From: Klebsiella indica
GTDB lineage: Bacteria; Pseudomonadota; Gammaproteobacteria; Enterobacterales; Enterobacteriaceae
Direction of reading: 5' to 3'
NCBI RefSeq assembly: GCF_005860775.1
Contig: NZ_VCHQ01000017.1
Span: 1-64,000 of the forward strand
Length of the DNA stretch: 64,000 nucleotides
The translations under genes were made by a program, and so were the position numbers. The notes beneath the pieces are model-generated. The model saw only the letters and a program-made list of their open reading frames with translations, had not been told where the DNA came from and did not search any database. Each line of letters starts with the position of its first letter. The first letter of the stretch is position 1. Shown one piece after another: positions 8,560 through 18,333 of the stretch.

Positions 8560-8838
8560 CGGATTTGAGCCTTACTTTACTCGCTTTTTTATTTAGCGCA
8601 GGTGAAACGATTCTCGACTCCAAAGGTAGCACCGAAGAAAAATAATTTAAATATTGTTTAAAATTTAAGTTGAGTTTTGAGATCTGTTATAAAAATGTTT
8701 AATAAATGTGTATCATAAATCACATTTTGTACTGGTATCAGGAACGATTCCGCGCTATCATCCTCGGTTTTGTGACAGACCGCACGTTAGCATCGTCTGA
8801 CAATACTCACTTTTATTTATATTCTGCGAACTTTTTTT

Positions 8839-10086
8839 ATGCCACCCGTTTCTGACTCCGCGCTCTCCGCTAACGTCGGCACATTACGCCAGATAGTGCG
8901 TTCTCCCGCGCTGCTGACACGTGAAACCCTGGCAGGCGCACTGACCGCACTGGCCCTCATACCCGAAGTCATCTCTTTTTCCGTTATTGCCGGCGTTGAT
9001 CCGAAGGTTAGCCTGATCGCTTCGGTGGTGTTATGCCTTGCCATGTCGGTACTGGGCGGCAGACCGGCCATGGTCACCGCGGCAGCCGGTTCGGTGGCGC
9101 TGGTCATCGGGCCGATGGTGCATCAATATGGCGTCGGCTATATCCTTCCGGCGGTTATTCTGGCAGGCATAATTCAAATTTTGTTTGCCGTTTGCGGCAT
9201 GGCGCGGCTGATGCGCTTTATCCCGCAGGCGGTCATGACCGGTTTTGTTAACGCCCTCGGGATCCTGATCTTTTTCGCCCAGATCCCCCATTTCTGGAGT
9301 AAACAGCCGCTGATTATCGGCTTATTCCTGTTAACGCTGCTGATCGTATTATGGGCGCCACGTTACATTAAAGCGATCCCTTCCCCGTTGATTGCGATTG
9401 TGCTGCTCACGCTGTTTACCGTCACCAGCGGGCAATTACTGCCAACGGTCGGGGATGAAGGCTCAATGCGTGGCGGCTTGCCGGGTCTGAACACCCTGAT
9501 GGTGCCGCTGGATATCACAACCTTGCAAATCATCTGGCCCTGCGCGCTGAGTATCGCCTTTGTGGGTTTGATGGAATCATTGCTGACGGCGAAATTAGTT
9601 GATGATCTAACGCAAACCCCTTCCGGCAAAGCGCGCGAGAGCGCAGGTCTGGGCATCGCGAATATTCTCGCCGGGTTTTACGGCGGTATTGCCGGGTGCG
9701 CGATGATCGGCCAGACCATTGTCAACGTTGAAATGGGCAAAGCGCGTAGCCGGATCTCCACCCTTGCCGCTGGCCTGGTGCTACTGTTGCTGGTCACCGG
9801 ACTAAGCGAAGTGATGGCGAGAATCCCGATGGCCGTTCTCGCCGGTGTGATGGTGATTGTGGCGGTGAAAACTTTTAGTTGGCACAGCATTCGCCCGACG
9901 GAGATCGCGCGGACGCCGTGGCCGGAAACCCTGGTAATGCTGGTGACCGTCGGCGCCACCGTCGGCACCAGTAATCTGGCGATTGGCGTCCTGGCAGGTC
10001 TGCTCTCCATGGCGCTGATCCCCCGCCGCCTGCGCAACAAAGCGCCGGTTACATCAGGAAAAGCGTCGCCAGCCCGAGAAAAATAA
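8839..10086 (+). CDS. SulP-family anion permease lacking a STAS domain
   Basis: This 415-residue inner-membrane protein is of the SulP/SLC26 type. The signature region ETLAGALTALALIPEVISFSVIAGVDP near the N-terminus, the GGRPAMVTAAAGSVALV block and the FGGIAGCAMIGQTIVN-like segment (YGGIAGCAMIGQTIVNVEMG) are typical. Full SulP proteins carry a C-terminal STAS domain of about 100 residues. Here the protein ends soon after the last helix, matching the short subgroup. The substrate (sulfate, bicarbonate or dicarboxylate) cannot be told from sequence. The start ATG has only a T-run upstream and no clear Shine-Dalgarno. Its 3' end overlaps the convergent mgtE by 38 bp, so the last codons of the two genes are complementary. 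Confidence 0.85.
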   Translation: MPPVSDSALSANVGTLRQIVRSPALLTRETLAGALTALALIPEVISFSVIAGVDPKVSLIASVVLCLAMSVLGGRPAMVTAAAGSVALVIGPMVHQYGVGYILPAVILAGIIQILFAVCGMARLMRFIPQAVMTGFVNALGILIFFAQIPHFWSKQPLIIGLFLLTLLIVLWAPRYIKAIPSPLIAIVLLTLFTVTSGQLLPTVGDEGSMRGGLPGLNTLMVPLDITTLQIIWPCALSIAFVGLMESLLTAKLVDDLTQTPSGKARESAGLGIANILAGFYGGIAGCAMIGQTIVNVEMGKARSRISTLAAGLVLLLLVTGLSEVMARIPMAVLAGVMVIVAVKTFSWHSIRPTEIARTPWPETLVMLVTVGATVGTSNLAIGVLAGLLSMALIPRRLRNKAPVTSGKASPAREK

Positions 10087-11485
10087 AGAACCCCCCGGTA
10101 TCGGTGATAGCGGTAATCATCACACTGGAGCCGACCGCCGGATCGCGCCCCAGTCTGACCATCACCATCGGGATAATCACGCCCATCATCGCCGCCATCA
10201 GCAGGTTTAACATCATCGCCAGCATCATTACGCCGCCAAGCTGGGGGTCGTCATATAGCCACCAGGTAATCGCGCCCATAATCCCGCCCCAGACAATGCC
10301 GTTGATCAGCGCGACCCCCATCTCTCTGAGGAGCAAAAACGAAAAGCTGCCCGGCTGAATAAGCTGCAACGCCATCGCCCGCACAATCATGGTGATCGTC
10401 TGATTACCGGTATTACCGCCGATCCCGGCGACAATCGGCATCAACGACGCCAGGGCGACCAGTTGGGAAATGGTATGTTCGAAACCATCAATAACGCGGG
10501 AAGCAATAAAGGCAGTGCAGAGATTCACCGCCAGCCAGGCCCAGCGGGTTTTCACCGCTTTGCTTACCGGGGCGAAAACATCATCCTCATTGCTCAGTCC
10601 CCCCATCCGGCGTAAATCGTTATCCGTCTCTTCATAAACAACATCAACGATCTCATCAATGGTCAAACGCCCCATCAGCACGCCTTCTGCGTCAATCACC
10701 GCGGCGCTAAGTAAGTTATCACGTTCGAAAGTACGGGCGACTTTCTCCGCATCCTCATGCGGCTGAAAAGTAATCGGATCGCCTTCCATCACCTCCCCGA
10801 CTCGCTTACGCGTATCGTTGAGCAGAATCGTTTGCAGTTCCAGTTCGCCAAGCAGCAGCTTGTTGCGGGTGGTCACAAACAGCTTATCGGTGTTTTCCGG
10901 CATTTTGCCCAATCGCCGCAGATAGCGCTGAACCGCCGCAAGGGTGGCCTCCGGGCGGACGGTGATAACCTCGAACTCCATAATTGCGCCGACGGTATTG
11001 TCAGCGTAGCGCATCATCTGGCGAATACGCGCGCGCTTATCCGGCGACAGCGTGGCCAACAGTCGCCCGGTCAGATCACGCGGCAAGTGTTGCAGCAGAT
11101 AGACCTGCTCATCAATATCCAGATTTTGTAAGGCAAACAGCAGGTCATGATCGCTCATCTTATCGATGAGATCGCCCCTGACGCTTTCCGACGCCTCCAG
11201 CAGCACCTCGCCACGTTTGTCGTCGGCCACCAGTCGCCAGAGCGCGTTACGGGCGTCATAAGGCAACGCTTCCAGCGCATCGGCAAGATCCGGCGGCGGC
11301 AGGTGCGAAACCAGCGCGCCCACTTCCGCCAGATCGTCGTGAAGAGTACCGTCATCATAGCGTTCAGCCAGGGTTAATTTACCCAACAGTGAAGATGTGA
11401 CGGCTTTATCAGTGCTCAGTAGCCAGATGAGGCGGGCACGCTCTTCGTCGCGCAGCCTGGCGCTTTTTTTATGCAAAACGGACAT
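10049..11485 (-). CDS. mgtE: Magnesium transporter MgtE
   Basis: This 478-residue protein has the MgtE order of domains. An N-terminal helical superhelix domain (residues 1-150, with repeated LxxLPPxxLADALEALP-type units) comes first, then two CBS domains (about 150-280: VGAIMEFEVITVRPEATL and VGEVMEGDPITFQPHEDAE). Five membrane helices follow (about 300-478) with the pore motif PIVAGIGGNTGNQTITMIVRA. MgtE is a Mg2+ channel gated by Mg2+ binding to the cytosolic domains. I looked for an M-box riboswitch in the 150 bp upstream and did not find one. It is convergent with and overlaps the SulP gene. It is not at this place in E. coli. Confidence 0.93.
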   Translation of the reverse strand: MSVLHKKSARLRDEERARLIWLLSTDKAVTSSLLGKLTLAERYDDGTLHDDLAEVGALVSHLPPPDLADALEALPYDARNALWRLVADDKRGEVLLEASESVRGDLIDKMSDHDLLFALQNLDIDEQVYLLQHLPRDLTGRLLATLSPDKRARIRQMMRYADNTVGAIMEFEVITVRPEATLAAVQRYLRRLGKMPENTDKLFVTTRNKLLLGELELQTILLNDTRKRVGEVMEGDPITFQPHEDAEKVARTFERDNLLSAAVIDAEGVLMGRLTIDEIVDVVYEETDNDLRRMGGLSNEDDVFAPVSKAVKTRWAWLAVNLCTAFIASRVIDGFEHTISQLVALASLMPIVAGIGGNTGNQTITMIVRAMALQLIQPGSFSFLLLREMGVALINGIVWGGIMGAITWWLYDDPQLGGVMMLAMMLNLLMAAMMGVIIPMVMVRLGRDPAVGSSVMITAITDTGGFFIFLGLATLFLM

Positions 11486-11646
11486 CGATCAGGCAATCCT
11501 TGTGAAATATCTCTCAGACCAGCAGGCCGGAAGCATTAAGCATAGCGCGAGGAGACGGAAATAATAACCGCCAGGCATTCAGTCGATGGAAAAAACAGCG
11601 GATGGCGGGAAGCCCCGAAGAGAACCTCCCGGAGAGGTATCAACGT

Positions 11647-13293
11647 TTATCTGGCGGTACGGGCGACCGCATCGCGGCTTGCCTGCGCTCGCTCTTCGCC
11701 CGTCAGCACCGCCAGTTGACCACCGCGCATTTCCAGCAGCCTGTCGGCATGCTGAAAATAGTGGTCATCGTGGCTGATGGCAAAAATGGTTTTCCCCATT
11801 TGCCGCATGAGCGGCAGCAATACCTGATAAAATTCACGGCGGAAATGCGGGTCCTGATCTGCAGCCCATTCATCCAGCATGATGATATCGCGCTCTTCAG
11901 CCAGCGCCAGCAACAGCGCCACCCGCTTTTTTTGCCCTTTCGAAAGTTTCAGATCGAGAATTTTACCGTTATCCAGCGGCAGCTTATGCCCCATTTGTAG
12001 ATAATCCAGCCACTTGTCCACCAGCGCGGGATCGGCCGCTTTCCCTTCCGGCCCCAGCAACCTGTCGAATAGCCAGACGTCGGTAAATACGGCGGAGAAT
12101 AGCTTACGGTAATCTTCCGGTTTATCCGCCGCTATTGGTTGTCCATCCAGCAGAATCTGCCCGGCACACGGCTGATACAAACCGGTCAGTAGCATGGCCA
12201 GGGTTGATTTTCCGCTACCGTTGCCGCCAATCAGAAATATCAGCTCGCCGCGTTGCAGCGTCATATTGACAGGCCCTACCGAAAAGCGGTTATCGGGATA
12301 ATGGAACACCACATCGCGCAGTTCCAGTGTCTGCCAGTGAGGATTGGCCTGCGCCCGCGGAAATTCGGCGCGATAGGGCGCGAGCGAAAACTGACGCAGC
12401 TTATTAAACGCCACCTGAGCGCTGAGCAGAGTGGGCAGCGCCCCCACCGCCGAAAGCAGCGGCGTGCGCAGAAATAACAAGGTTAATGAGTAGGTCGCCG
12501 CCACCGCGGTATCGGCCCAGCCCAGGCTATTGGCCATCCAGAAAACCAGGCCAATGGCACCAAGCATCATTATATTCGACCAGTTAACCGCGCTCAGGTG
12601 GAAGGTATCGGCACGCACAATATGATGCCGATATTCACGCGCATCCGGGAGGTAAAGCTGGTTAAATACATATTCAGCGCGTTCGCGGTTAAGGGTCAGC
12701 TCCTTGCGCCCTTCCAGCACCGTCTGATAATCGTGATACAGCTTATCTTCGCTTTCGCGCAACAAAGCCATATGTTTATAGACGCGTGAGACCAGTATAA
12801 AGCCGCCCCAGATGGTCAATGCCAGCCAAAGCGCGGTAATCAACATCATTTTCCCCGATAGCCAGGCCAGATAGGCGGCGGAACCGAAGGTCAGAATGAT
12901 CCCCTGCACCAGCTCAGGCAGGCGCACGAAGGCAATAGTAATATTGCGAATATCGCTGGTTAACCCGGCCAGCAGCGACGCGCTGCCGATTTTCTCAATC
13001 GTCTCGATTTGGCTATCAAGGATACGTTTAATAAATTCTCCGCGCAGGCGATAAACGAAATGGTGGCCGAGCGTGGTCAGCGCCAGCTGCGAGCCGAGCG
13101 TGACGGCCATCAGCAGCAGCAACAATCCGAGGAATTCCGGTAAAACCGTCAGGGAGGTATCCACAATGGCAATCAGGCGCAGATTAATAAAGGCGATAAG
13201 CCCGATACCCAACGCCGCACTGAGCAGACTCAGGGCAATGACGGCAATAAACGGCCAGCGATACTGGCGCCAGACAAGAAGAAGAAGTTCCAT
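11647..13293 (-). CDS. yojI: ABC transporter YojI (microcin J25 efflux type)
   Basis: This 548-residue fused membrane/ATPase half-transporter matches E. coli YojI, which exports microcin J25 through TolC. The start chosen is the ATG at 13293 giving [15 protein letters not shown], as in E. coli; an upstream in-frame start would add six residues. Six membrane helices occupy residues 1-310. The ATPase domain has Walker [10 protein letters not shown], a signature region [22 protein letters not shown] and Walker [14 protein letters not shown]. The gene lies between mgtE and alkB, and the yojI-alkB-ada-apbE-ompC order is the E. coli order. Confidence 0.95.
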   Translation of the reverse strand: MELLLLVWRQYRWPFIAVIALSLLSAALGIGLIAFINLRLIAIVDTSLTVLPEFLGLLLLLMAVTLGSQLALTTLGHHFVYRLRGEFIKRILDSQIETIEKIGSASLLAGLTSDIRNITIAFVRLPELVQGIILTFGSAAYLAWLSGKMMLITALWLALTIWGGFILVSRVYKHMALLRESEDKLYHDYQTVLEGRKELTLNRERAEYVFNQLYLPDAREYRHHIVRADTFHLSAVNWSNIMMLGAIGLVFWMANSLGWADTAVAATYSLTLLFLRTPLLSAVGALPTLLSAQVAFNKLRQFSLAPYRAEFPRAQANPHWQTLELRDVVFHYPDNRFSVGPVNMTLQRGELIFLIGGNGSGKSTLAMLLTGLYQPCAGQILLDGQPIAADKPEDYRKLFSAVFTDVWLFDRLLGPEGKAADPALVDKWLDYLQMGHKLPLDNGKILDLKLSKGQKKRVALLLALAEERDIIMLDEWAADQDPHFRREFYQVLLPLMRQMGKTIFAISHDDHYFQHADRLLEMRGGQLAVLTGEERAQASRDAVARTAR

Positions 13294-13329
13294 AACACCG
13301 AATCCGGGCAAGCAAAAACAGCCAGCAGT

Positions 13330-14013
13330 TTAAACGGCTCGCCGGTAACGGCAAGAATAATTCTCATTTTTATTGCCCGCCAGACGAAAAGTGAGATTAT
13401 AACGGCAGGCGCCGGTCGCCGGATGCATTCCCTCTTTCAACGCCTGGATACCATGATAAAACAGTCGTGATTTCCCGCCCCAGACCACCACGTCACCGTG
13501 TTCCAGCAGTACCCGCTGTAGTGGGTCGTTACGCTTCAAGCCACCGAACTGAAATATTGCCGGCAGCCCCAGCGAAACGGACACGATCGGCGCACGCAGG
13601 TCGTGTTCATCTTTATCCTGATGTAACGACAGCTTCGCCCCCGGCTGATAACGGTTTATCAGGCACGCATCTGGCGCAAATTGCGCATAGCCGCAAGCGG
13701 CGGCAGCATCTGAGGCCAGCTCACGGAAAAGCTGCGGCATCGGCGGCCAGCGCTGGCCCGTGAGCGGATCGGTATTAGCGTAGAGATATCCATGCTGATC
13801 CGTGGTCCAGCCCAGTTCGCCGCAGTTGGTCATCGCCACCGACATGGTATAACCACCGGGCGTTACCATCTGACGAAAAGGCGAGCGGCGGGCAATATCG
13901 GCGATGACCTGCAAAAGTCCCGCAGCGCGCTCGCGGGCGTAGCGACGTAAAACGATCGCCCCCGGTGCCAGCGGCTCCTGCCAGGGCGGCGTATCGGCAA
14001 AAAGATCGAGCAT
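13330..14013 (-). CDS. alkB: Alpha-ketoglutarate-dependent DNA dealkylase AlkB
   Basis: Fe(II)/2-oxoglutarate dioxygenase that removes 1-methyladenine and 3-methylcytosine lesions oxidatively. The iron-binding HxD is visible in LSLHQDKDE, the distal His in SRLFYHGIQ, and the 2-oxoglutarate-binding arginines in CRYNLTFR. The nucleotide-recognition region GYTMSVAMTNCGELGW is also present. At 227 residues it is about 11 longer than E. coli AlkB because of a different, extended C-terminus (NENYSCRYRRAV). The ATG overlaps the ada stop codon by one base (TGATG), so the two are translationally coupled and under Ada control, as in the E. coli adaptive response. Confidence 0.97.
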   Translation of the reverse strand: MLDLFADTPPWQEPLAPGAIVLRRYARERAAGLLQVIADIARRSPFRQMVTPGGYTMSVAMTNCGELGWTTDQHGYLYANTDPLTGQRWPPMPQLFRELASDAAAACGYAQFAPDACLINRYQPGAKLSLHQDKDEHDLRAPIVSVSLGLPAIFQFGGLKRNDPLQRVLLEHGDVVVWGGKSRLFYHGIQALKEGMHPATGACRYNLTFRLAGNKNENYSCRYRRAV

Positions 14014-15077
14014 CAGTTCTCCTCGGTTTGTGCTTCGCGCGCCAGCAGCAGCGCTTTGCGCGCCCTCCCCCAGCGATAGCCGGATAACGCCCCTCCCTCA
14101 CGGACAACCCGATGGCAGGGAATCACCAGCGCCAGCCTGTTGGCGGCGCAAGCGCTCGCCACAGCCCTGACCGCGCGGGGACGGCCAATGCTTTGCGCGA
14201 CCTGACGATAGCTGCGGGTTTCGCCCGCCGGGATCTGCCGCAACGCCTGCCAGACCTGAAGCTGAAACGCCGTACCGCGCAAATCGAGCGGTAAAGAGAA
14301 TGGCTGGCGGAAATCGTTAAGATGCGTAAATACTTGCGCCACCCGTTGGCGAAAAACGTCGTCACCCGGCACCAGGCGTGCATTGGGAAATATTCGGGCT
14401 AATTCCTCATAGAGCGAGGCGTCATTCTCTCCCGGCAATACGGCGCATACGCCTCGTTCGCTTTCTGCGACCAGGCAGCGCCCCAGAGGACCGTCGCCGC
14501 ATATCCAGGTAATATCAGTCTTGTCGCCGCCACGACGAAACTGACTGGCGGTCATCCCCAGCGCGGCATCGGCCTGCTGATAGTAACTGCTGTTATCCGG
14601 AAAACCGGCGGACAACGCCGCATCGGTGACCTTTTCCCCCTGAGCCAGCGCTTCGCGTAAGCGACGGGCGCGCCAGGCCTGTTGCCAGGCCTTGGGGGTC
14701 ATACCGGTGACAGATTTAAAGAGACGATGAAAATGAAACGGACTGACCGCAAGCTGACGCGCCAGTGTGTCCAGCGTTATCGGCGCCTCCTGCTCCAGCA
14801 ATCGACAGGCAGCTGCGACTTTATCCACCTTCTGCTGCTGCGGATCGATTTTTTCCGGCTGGCAACGTTTACACGGGCGAAAACCTGCCGCCAGCGCGGC
14901 GTCAACGGAGGGATAAAAGCGGACATTTTCCCGCAATGCCCGTCGCGAACGGCAGGATGGGCGACAGCAAATTCCGGTAGTCAGCACGGCAAACACAAAC
15001 TGACCATCGGCGCGAACATCGCGTTCGCATACGGCCTGCCAGCGACGCGCATCGGTATCAATCATTATCGGTTTCAT
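14013..15077 (-). CDS. ada: Ada: bifunctional transcriptional activator and DNA methyltransferase
   Basis: This 354-residue regulator of the adaptive response to alkylation repairs methylphosphotriesters with its N-terminal Cys and O6-methylguanine with its C-terminal Cys. The zinc/methyl-acceptor domain shows CCRPSCRSRRALRENVRFY and later FRPCKRCQP. An AraC-type helix-turn-helix follows (LDTLARQLAVSPFHFHRLFKSVTG). The C-terminal methyltransferase domain ends with the invariant PCHRVV motif and SGYRWGRARKALLL. Its length equals that of E. coli Ada. alkB follows in the same operon. I did not find a convincing Ada box in the 230 bp upstream, so its autoregulatory site is unassigned. Confidence 0.97.
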   Translation of the reverse strand: MKPIMIDTDARRWQAVCERDVRADGQFVFAVLTTGICCRPSCRSRRALRENVRFYPSVDAALAAGFRPCKRCQPEKIDPQQQKVDKVAAACRLLEQEAPITLDTLARQLAVSPFHFHRLFKSVTGMTPKAWQQAWRARRLREALAQGEKVTDAALSAGFPDNSSYYQQADAALGMTASQFRRGGDKTDITWICGDGPLGRCLVAESERGVCAVLPGENDASLYEELARIFPNARLVPGDDVFRQRVAQVFTHLNDFRQPFSLPLDLRGTAFQLQVWQALRQIPAGETRSYRQVAQSIGRPRAVRAVASACAANRLALVIPCHRVVREGGALSGYRWGRARKALLLAREAQTEEN

Positions 15078-15311
15078 AACGGACTCCTGCGGTAAGCAGC
15101 GCCTCCCTACGGGGGGTTATTGGCCTGTCAGTCGGAATCCGGAAGCGCTTCGCTCTCCCTCCCGGCCGCGTTGAAGTACGTTCAAAACACAACGCGTTTT
15201 TCGCCCATGGCCGACCGCAAACTGACAAGTCAAACACCCCGATGGGATAAGCACTAAGTGTATCTTCAGTCTGGGCCGAACTCCGTTATCAAAAACCCGA
15301 AATCTTGCTGT

Positions 15312-16364
15312 TTAATTTTTCTCACCGACAAGAAAAGTGCGAAACTGCGGCGACATCCAGGTTTTAAATCCTTCCCCTTCTTTAACAATCATATAGACCG
15401 CCAGCCCCTGTTCACGTACCACATCCTGCGCTTTATCCGGTCCCAGCACCATCAGTCCGGTATCCCAGCCGTCAGCTTCCAGCGCCGTCGGGGCGATCAC
15501 GGTAACCGAAACCAGCTTGTGATCGATCGGGCACCCGGTTTGCGGATCGATAATGTGCGAAATACGCTTGCCATCCAGTTCATAGTAGTTGCGATAGCTA
15601 CCTGAGGTACTGATACCGTGGCCGTTAATATCGACGATCGCCTGCACCGCATTTTCACGATCGGTCGGTTTCTGGATCGCCACCCGCCACGGGTGCCCTT
15701 CGCCGTTCATTCCCCGACTCACCAGCGCGCCGCCCACCGAAACCAGGTAACGCGAAATCCCTTCCTGTTCCATCAGGCGCGCTAAATGATCGGCGGCATA
15801 ACCTTCACCTACGGTAGAAAGATCGACAAACAGATCCGGAATGTCTTTTTGCAAAAACTGCTTATCGGCCTGGTTAATCACCGTCAGATGCTGTAACCCA
15901 GTACGCGCTTTTGCCGCGGCGATCTGCTGCGGATCCGGCGTTTTTACCGGTTGTTTATCCGGGCCAAAGCCCCATAAATTCACCAGCGGTCCCACGGTTA
16001 TATCCATCGCGCCATGGGTTTTGGCGCCAATGCGCAGCGACATGGTGACGATATCCGCCATCGCTTCGCTGACCGGCCACGGCGTGGTGCCGGAGAAATG
16101 GTTAAAACGCATCAGCGCTGAATCATTCTTCCAGGTAGAGAGCAGGCGGTCGTCAGCATCTAATTGTGCCTGAATTTTCTGGCGCAGCGCCTGATCCTTT
16201 GCCTGATCAACATTTATCACGCTGACCCGCCAGAATGTGCCCATGGTTTTCCCCTCCAGCACGGTGACGGCGGATTTGGGTTCCTGGGGAGATGTGGCTG
16301 AATCACAACCTGAAAACAGTACGCAAACCCCAACCAGGGTGGCGCGGAAAAAAGTCATATCCAT
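15312..16364 (-). CDS. apbE: FAD:protein FMN transferase ApbE (lipoprotein)
   Basis: This 350-residue periplasmic lipoprotein attaches FMN to a Thr or Ser of target flavoproteins, such as NqrB/C and RnfG subunits. The start at 16364 (MDMTFFRATL) is chosen because AGAGGA lies about 10 bp upstream and it matches the E. coli N-terminus; the open frame extends further upstream into the ompC region without support. A lipobox is visible (VLFSGCDS, lipidation on Cys). Family motifs include KTMGTFWRVS, VDLSTVGEGYAADHLA, YLVSVGGALVSRGMN, SGSYRNYYELDGKRISHIIDPQTG and the ALEADGWDTGLMVLG block with the metal-binding Asp and Thr. It lies downstream of ompC on the same strand, separated by a strong terminator. 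Confidence 0.95.
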   Translation of the reverse strand: MDMTFFRATLVGVCVLFSGCDSATSPQEPKSAVTVLEGKTMGTFWRVSVINVDQAKDQALRQKIQAQLDADDRLLSTWKNDSALMRFNHFSGTTPWPVSEAMADIVTMSLRIGAKTHGAMDITVGPLVNLWGFGPDKQPVKTPDPQQIAAAKARTGLQHLTVINQADKQFLQKDIPDLFVDLSTVGEGYAADHLARLMEQEGISRYLVSVGGALVSRGMNGEGHPWRVAIQKPTDRENAVQAIVDINGHGISTSGSYRNYYELDGKRISHIIDPQTGCPIDHKLVSVTVIAPTALEADGWDTGLMVLGPDKAQDVVREQGLAVYMIVKEGEGFKTWMSPQFRTFLVGEKN

Positions 16365-16424
16365 AAAAATTGGCTTCCTCTTGCTAAGAGCCAAAGAGTA
16401 CACCAGCAAGATTAAACCGGGCAT

Positions 16425-16451
16425 AAAAAAAGGCGCCATCGGCGCCTTTTT
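16425..16451 (-). terminator. Rho-independent terminator of ompC
   Basis: GGCGCC / GGCGCC stem extended by A and T tracts (AAAAAAGGCGCC ATC GGCGCCTTTTT), immediately downstream of the ompC stop codon. The flanking A and T runs make it capable of acting on both strands. Confidence 0.85.
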
Positions 16452-16467
16452 AGCAACTTCAGCGTGC

Positions 16468-17565
16468 TTAGAACTGGTAAACCAGGCCCAGAGCAACGAT
16501 GTCGTCGGTAGAGATACCGGCGTTACGAGTGAAGCTGTTGTCATCCAGCAGGTTGATTTTGTAGTCAACGTAGGTGGACATGTTTTTGTTGAAGTAGTAG
16601 GTCGCGCCGACATCAACATATTTCAGGATATCCTGATCGCCGTAACCGTTTTCCAGATCTTTACCTTTGGACTGCAGGTAAGCTACAGACGGACGCAGAC
16701 CGAAGTCGAACTGATACTGGGCAACCACTTCGAAGTTCTGCGCTTTGTTCGCAAAGCCCAGGCTGCCCGCGCGAGTTGCGTTATAGGTCTGGGTGTACTG
16801 AGTCGCCAGGTAAATATTGTTGGCGTCATATTTCAGACCACCGGTATAGGTTTCAGCGTTGTCACCGCGGCCCAGTTCAGTTTCGGTGTTCTGATCGCTG
16901 GTACGTTTAGAGTGAGAGTATGCGAAACCAGCGCTAATGCCATCCCAGATGTCATAGGTTACAGCGGTACCGAAGCCGTCGCCGTTCTGTTTGTTCCAGT
17001 CACGACCGTTATTGGTCGCGCCTTCGCCGCTTACGCTGCCGTTTTTACCCTGGTATTGCAGGGCAAAGTTCAGGCCATCAACCAGACCGAAGAAATCAGA
17101 GTTACGGTAGGTTGCAAGGCCGTTAGCACGCTGCTGCATGAAGTTGTCGGAACCGTAGGTGTCACCACCGAATTCCGGCAGAACGTCGGTCCAGGAAGTC
17201 ACGTCGTATACTACGCCGTAGTTACGACCGTAATCGATAGAACCCGCATCGCCGAATTTCAGACCGGCAAACGCCAGACGCGTCCATGACTGATCGCTTG
17301 AGCTTTCAGTGTTGTTCGCCTGAACGTTGTATTCCCACTGGCCGTAACCGGTCAGTTGGTCATTGATCTGAGTTTCGCCTTTGATGCCCAGACGCATGTA
17401 GGTCTGGTCGCCATCGTTGCTCTTATCATCAGAGAAATAGTGCAGACCGTCGATTTTACCGTACAGGTCTAATTTATTGCCGTCTTTGTTATAAACCTCA
17501 GCCGCATTTGCTGCGCCTGCTACCAGCAGAGCCGGTACCAGGAGGGACAGTACTTTAACTTTCAT
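16468..17565 (-). CDS. ompC: Outer-membrane porin OmpC
   Basis: This 365-residue trimeric general porin has a 21-residue signal peptide ([21 protein letters not shown]) and a mature start [23 protein letters not shown]. The 16-stranded barrel ends with the outer-membrane sorting signal ALGLVYQF with terminal Phe. The constriction loop L3 shows [23 protein letters not shown], including the PEFGG motif. Surface loops differ from E. coli OmpC around residues 185-225 ([21 protein letters not shown] and the following [18 protein letters not shown]), as expected for phage and antibody contact sites. The promoter is OmpR-type and the divergent micF RNA lies upstream, as in E. coli. Confidence 0.96.
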   Translation of the reverse strand: MKVKVLSLLVPALLVAGAANAAEVYNKDGNKLDLYGKIDGLHYFSDDKSNDGDQTYMRLGIKGETQINDQLTGYGQWEYNVQANNTESSSDQSWTRLAFAGLKFGDAGSIDYGRNYGVVYDVTSWTDVLPEFGGDTYGSDNFMQQRANGLATYRNSDFFGLVDGLNFALQYQGKNGSVSGEGATNNGRDWNKQNGDGFGTAVTYDIWDGISAGFAYSHSKRTSDQNTETELGRGDNAETYTGGLKYDANNIYLATQYTQTYNATRAGSLGFANKAQNFEVVAQYQFDFGLRPSVAYLQSKGKDLENGYGDQDILKYVDVGATYYFNKNMSTYVDYKINLLDDNSFTRNAGISTDDIVALGLVYQF

Positions 17566-17654
17566 GTTATTAACCCTCTGTTTGTTATATGCCTTTATTA
17601 TTCCACTGCTTACTGATTACCCTTCTAATCAGCCGGCCATTTCATTGTGCTGCA

Positions 17655-17745
17655 AAATGCAGAATAATCCAATAAGAATATGATACTAAAACTTCTAAGG
17701 TGTTTCAAAATACCCGCAAAATATTTCAATTTGTAAATGAAAGGG
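17655..17745 (-). promoter_or_regulatory. ompC promoter with OmpR box region
   Basis: Read on the minus strand, the sequence TGAAACACCTTAGAAGTTTTAGTATCATATTC matches my memory of the E. coli ompC promoter: an OmpR box with GAAACA, then the -10 region around TATCATATTC, then the conserved GGATTATTCTGCATTT transcription start area. It lies between ompC and the divergent micF gene, so OmpR bound here would act on both. Confidence 0.75.
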
Positions 17746-17893
17746 AACTTTTTTAGGCATAAAAAACGCAACAAAATAAGCACTAATAATCAAAAAATAA
17801 AAATAAACAAATAAAATCAACACATTAAAAAGAGACCAATCTATAGCACTGAATGGTAAAACAAAAACGTCATCCGGGACTAAAATTATCCAC

Positions 17894-17987
17894 GCTATCA
17901 TCATTAACTTTATTTATTACCGTCATTCAGTTCTGAATGCCTGTTTACCCCTATTTCAACCGGATGCCTCGCATTCGGTTTTTTTTT
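17894..17987 (+). ncRNA. micF: MicF small regulatory RNA
   Basis: This 94-bp gene is divergent from ompC. It begins GCTATCATCATTAACTTTAT, the 5' antisense segment that pairs with the ompF ribosome binding site. It ends in the intrinsic terminator hairpin CCGGATGCCTCGCATTCGG followed by nine T. Only a few positions differ from the E. coli sequence as I remember it. MicF is Hfq-dependent and represses ompF translation. The position upstream of ompC and before rcsD is the E. coli position. Confidence 0.95.
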
Positions 17988-18333
17988 ACCGTTCTTTACA
18001 TCACTTTAATTACTCCATGCCTGCCAACAAAAAAAATAACGACTATTAATCAAACAGCTATGCTGTGAAGAATCATTATTCAGACAATTCTTTGTTATTT
18101 AGTGCTATTTTTACTGACAGAAAAAGTAAATATTTGTACAACCTCCAGGCGGCTGTACATTTTGCCACCCGGTAAGTTTAAGATAAATCTCAAGGCAAAA
18201 AAGTGTTTGTATGATATCCAGATGTATGGATTTTCGACGTTAACCTTTATACTGTTTGTGGCATCCGCTACGCTCCCGTTGCTCCTGGCGCAACCGCCCG
18301 TTCATAAACACTGATGAGTCGCACTCTCACAAG

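Noticed and set aside
8700-8735. A Crp site before mqo (TGTGTATCATAAATCACA)
   Set aside because: The half sites are 8 bp apart instead of 6, so it does not fit the Crp consensus.
11486-11646. An M-box magnesium riboswitch upstream of mgtE
   Set aside because: The leader is short and I could not find the conserved M-box core; only ordinary GC-rich stems are present.
17695-17904. 69-codon hydrophobic frame between ompC and micF
   Set aside because: It overlaps the OmpR/ompC promoter and the start of micF, and its composition simply reflects AT-rich sequence.
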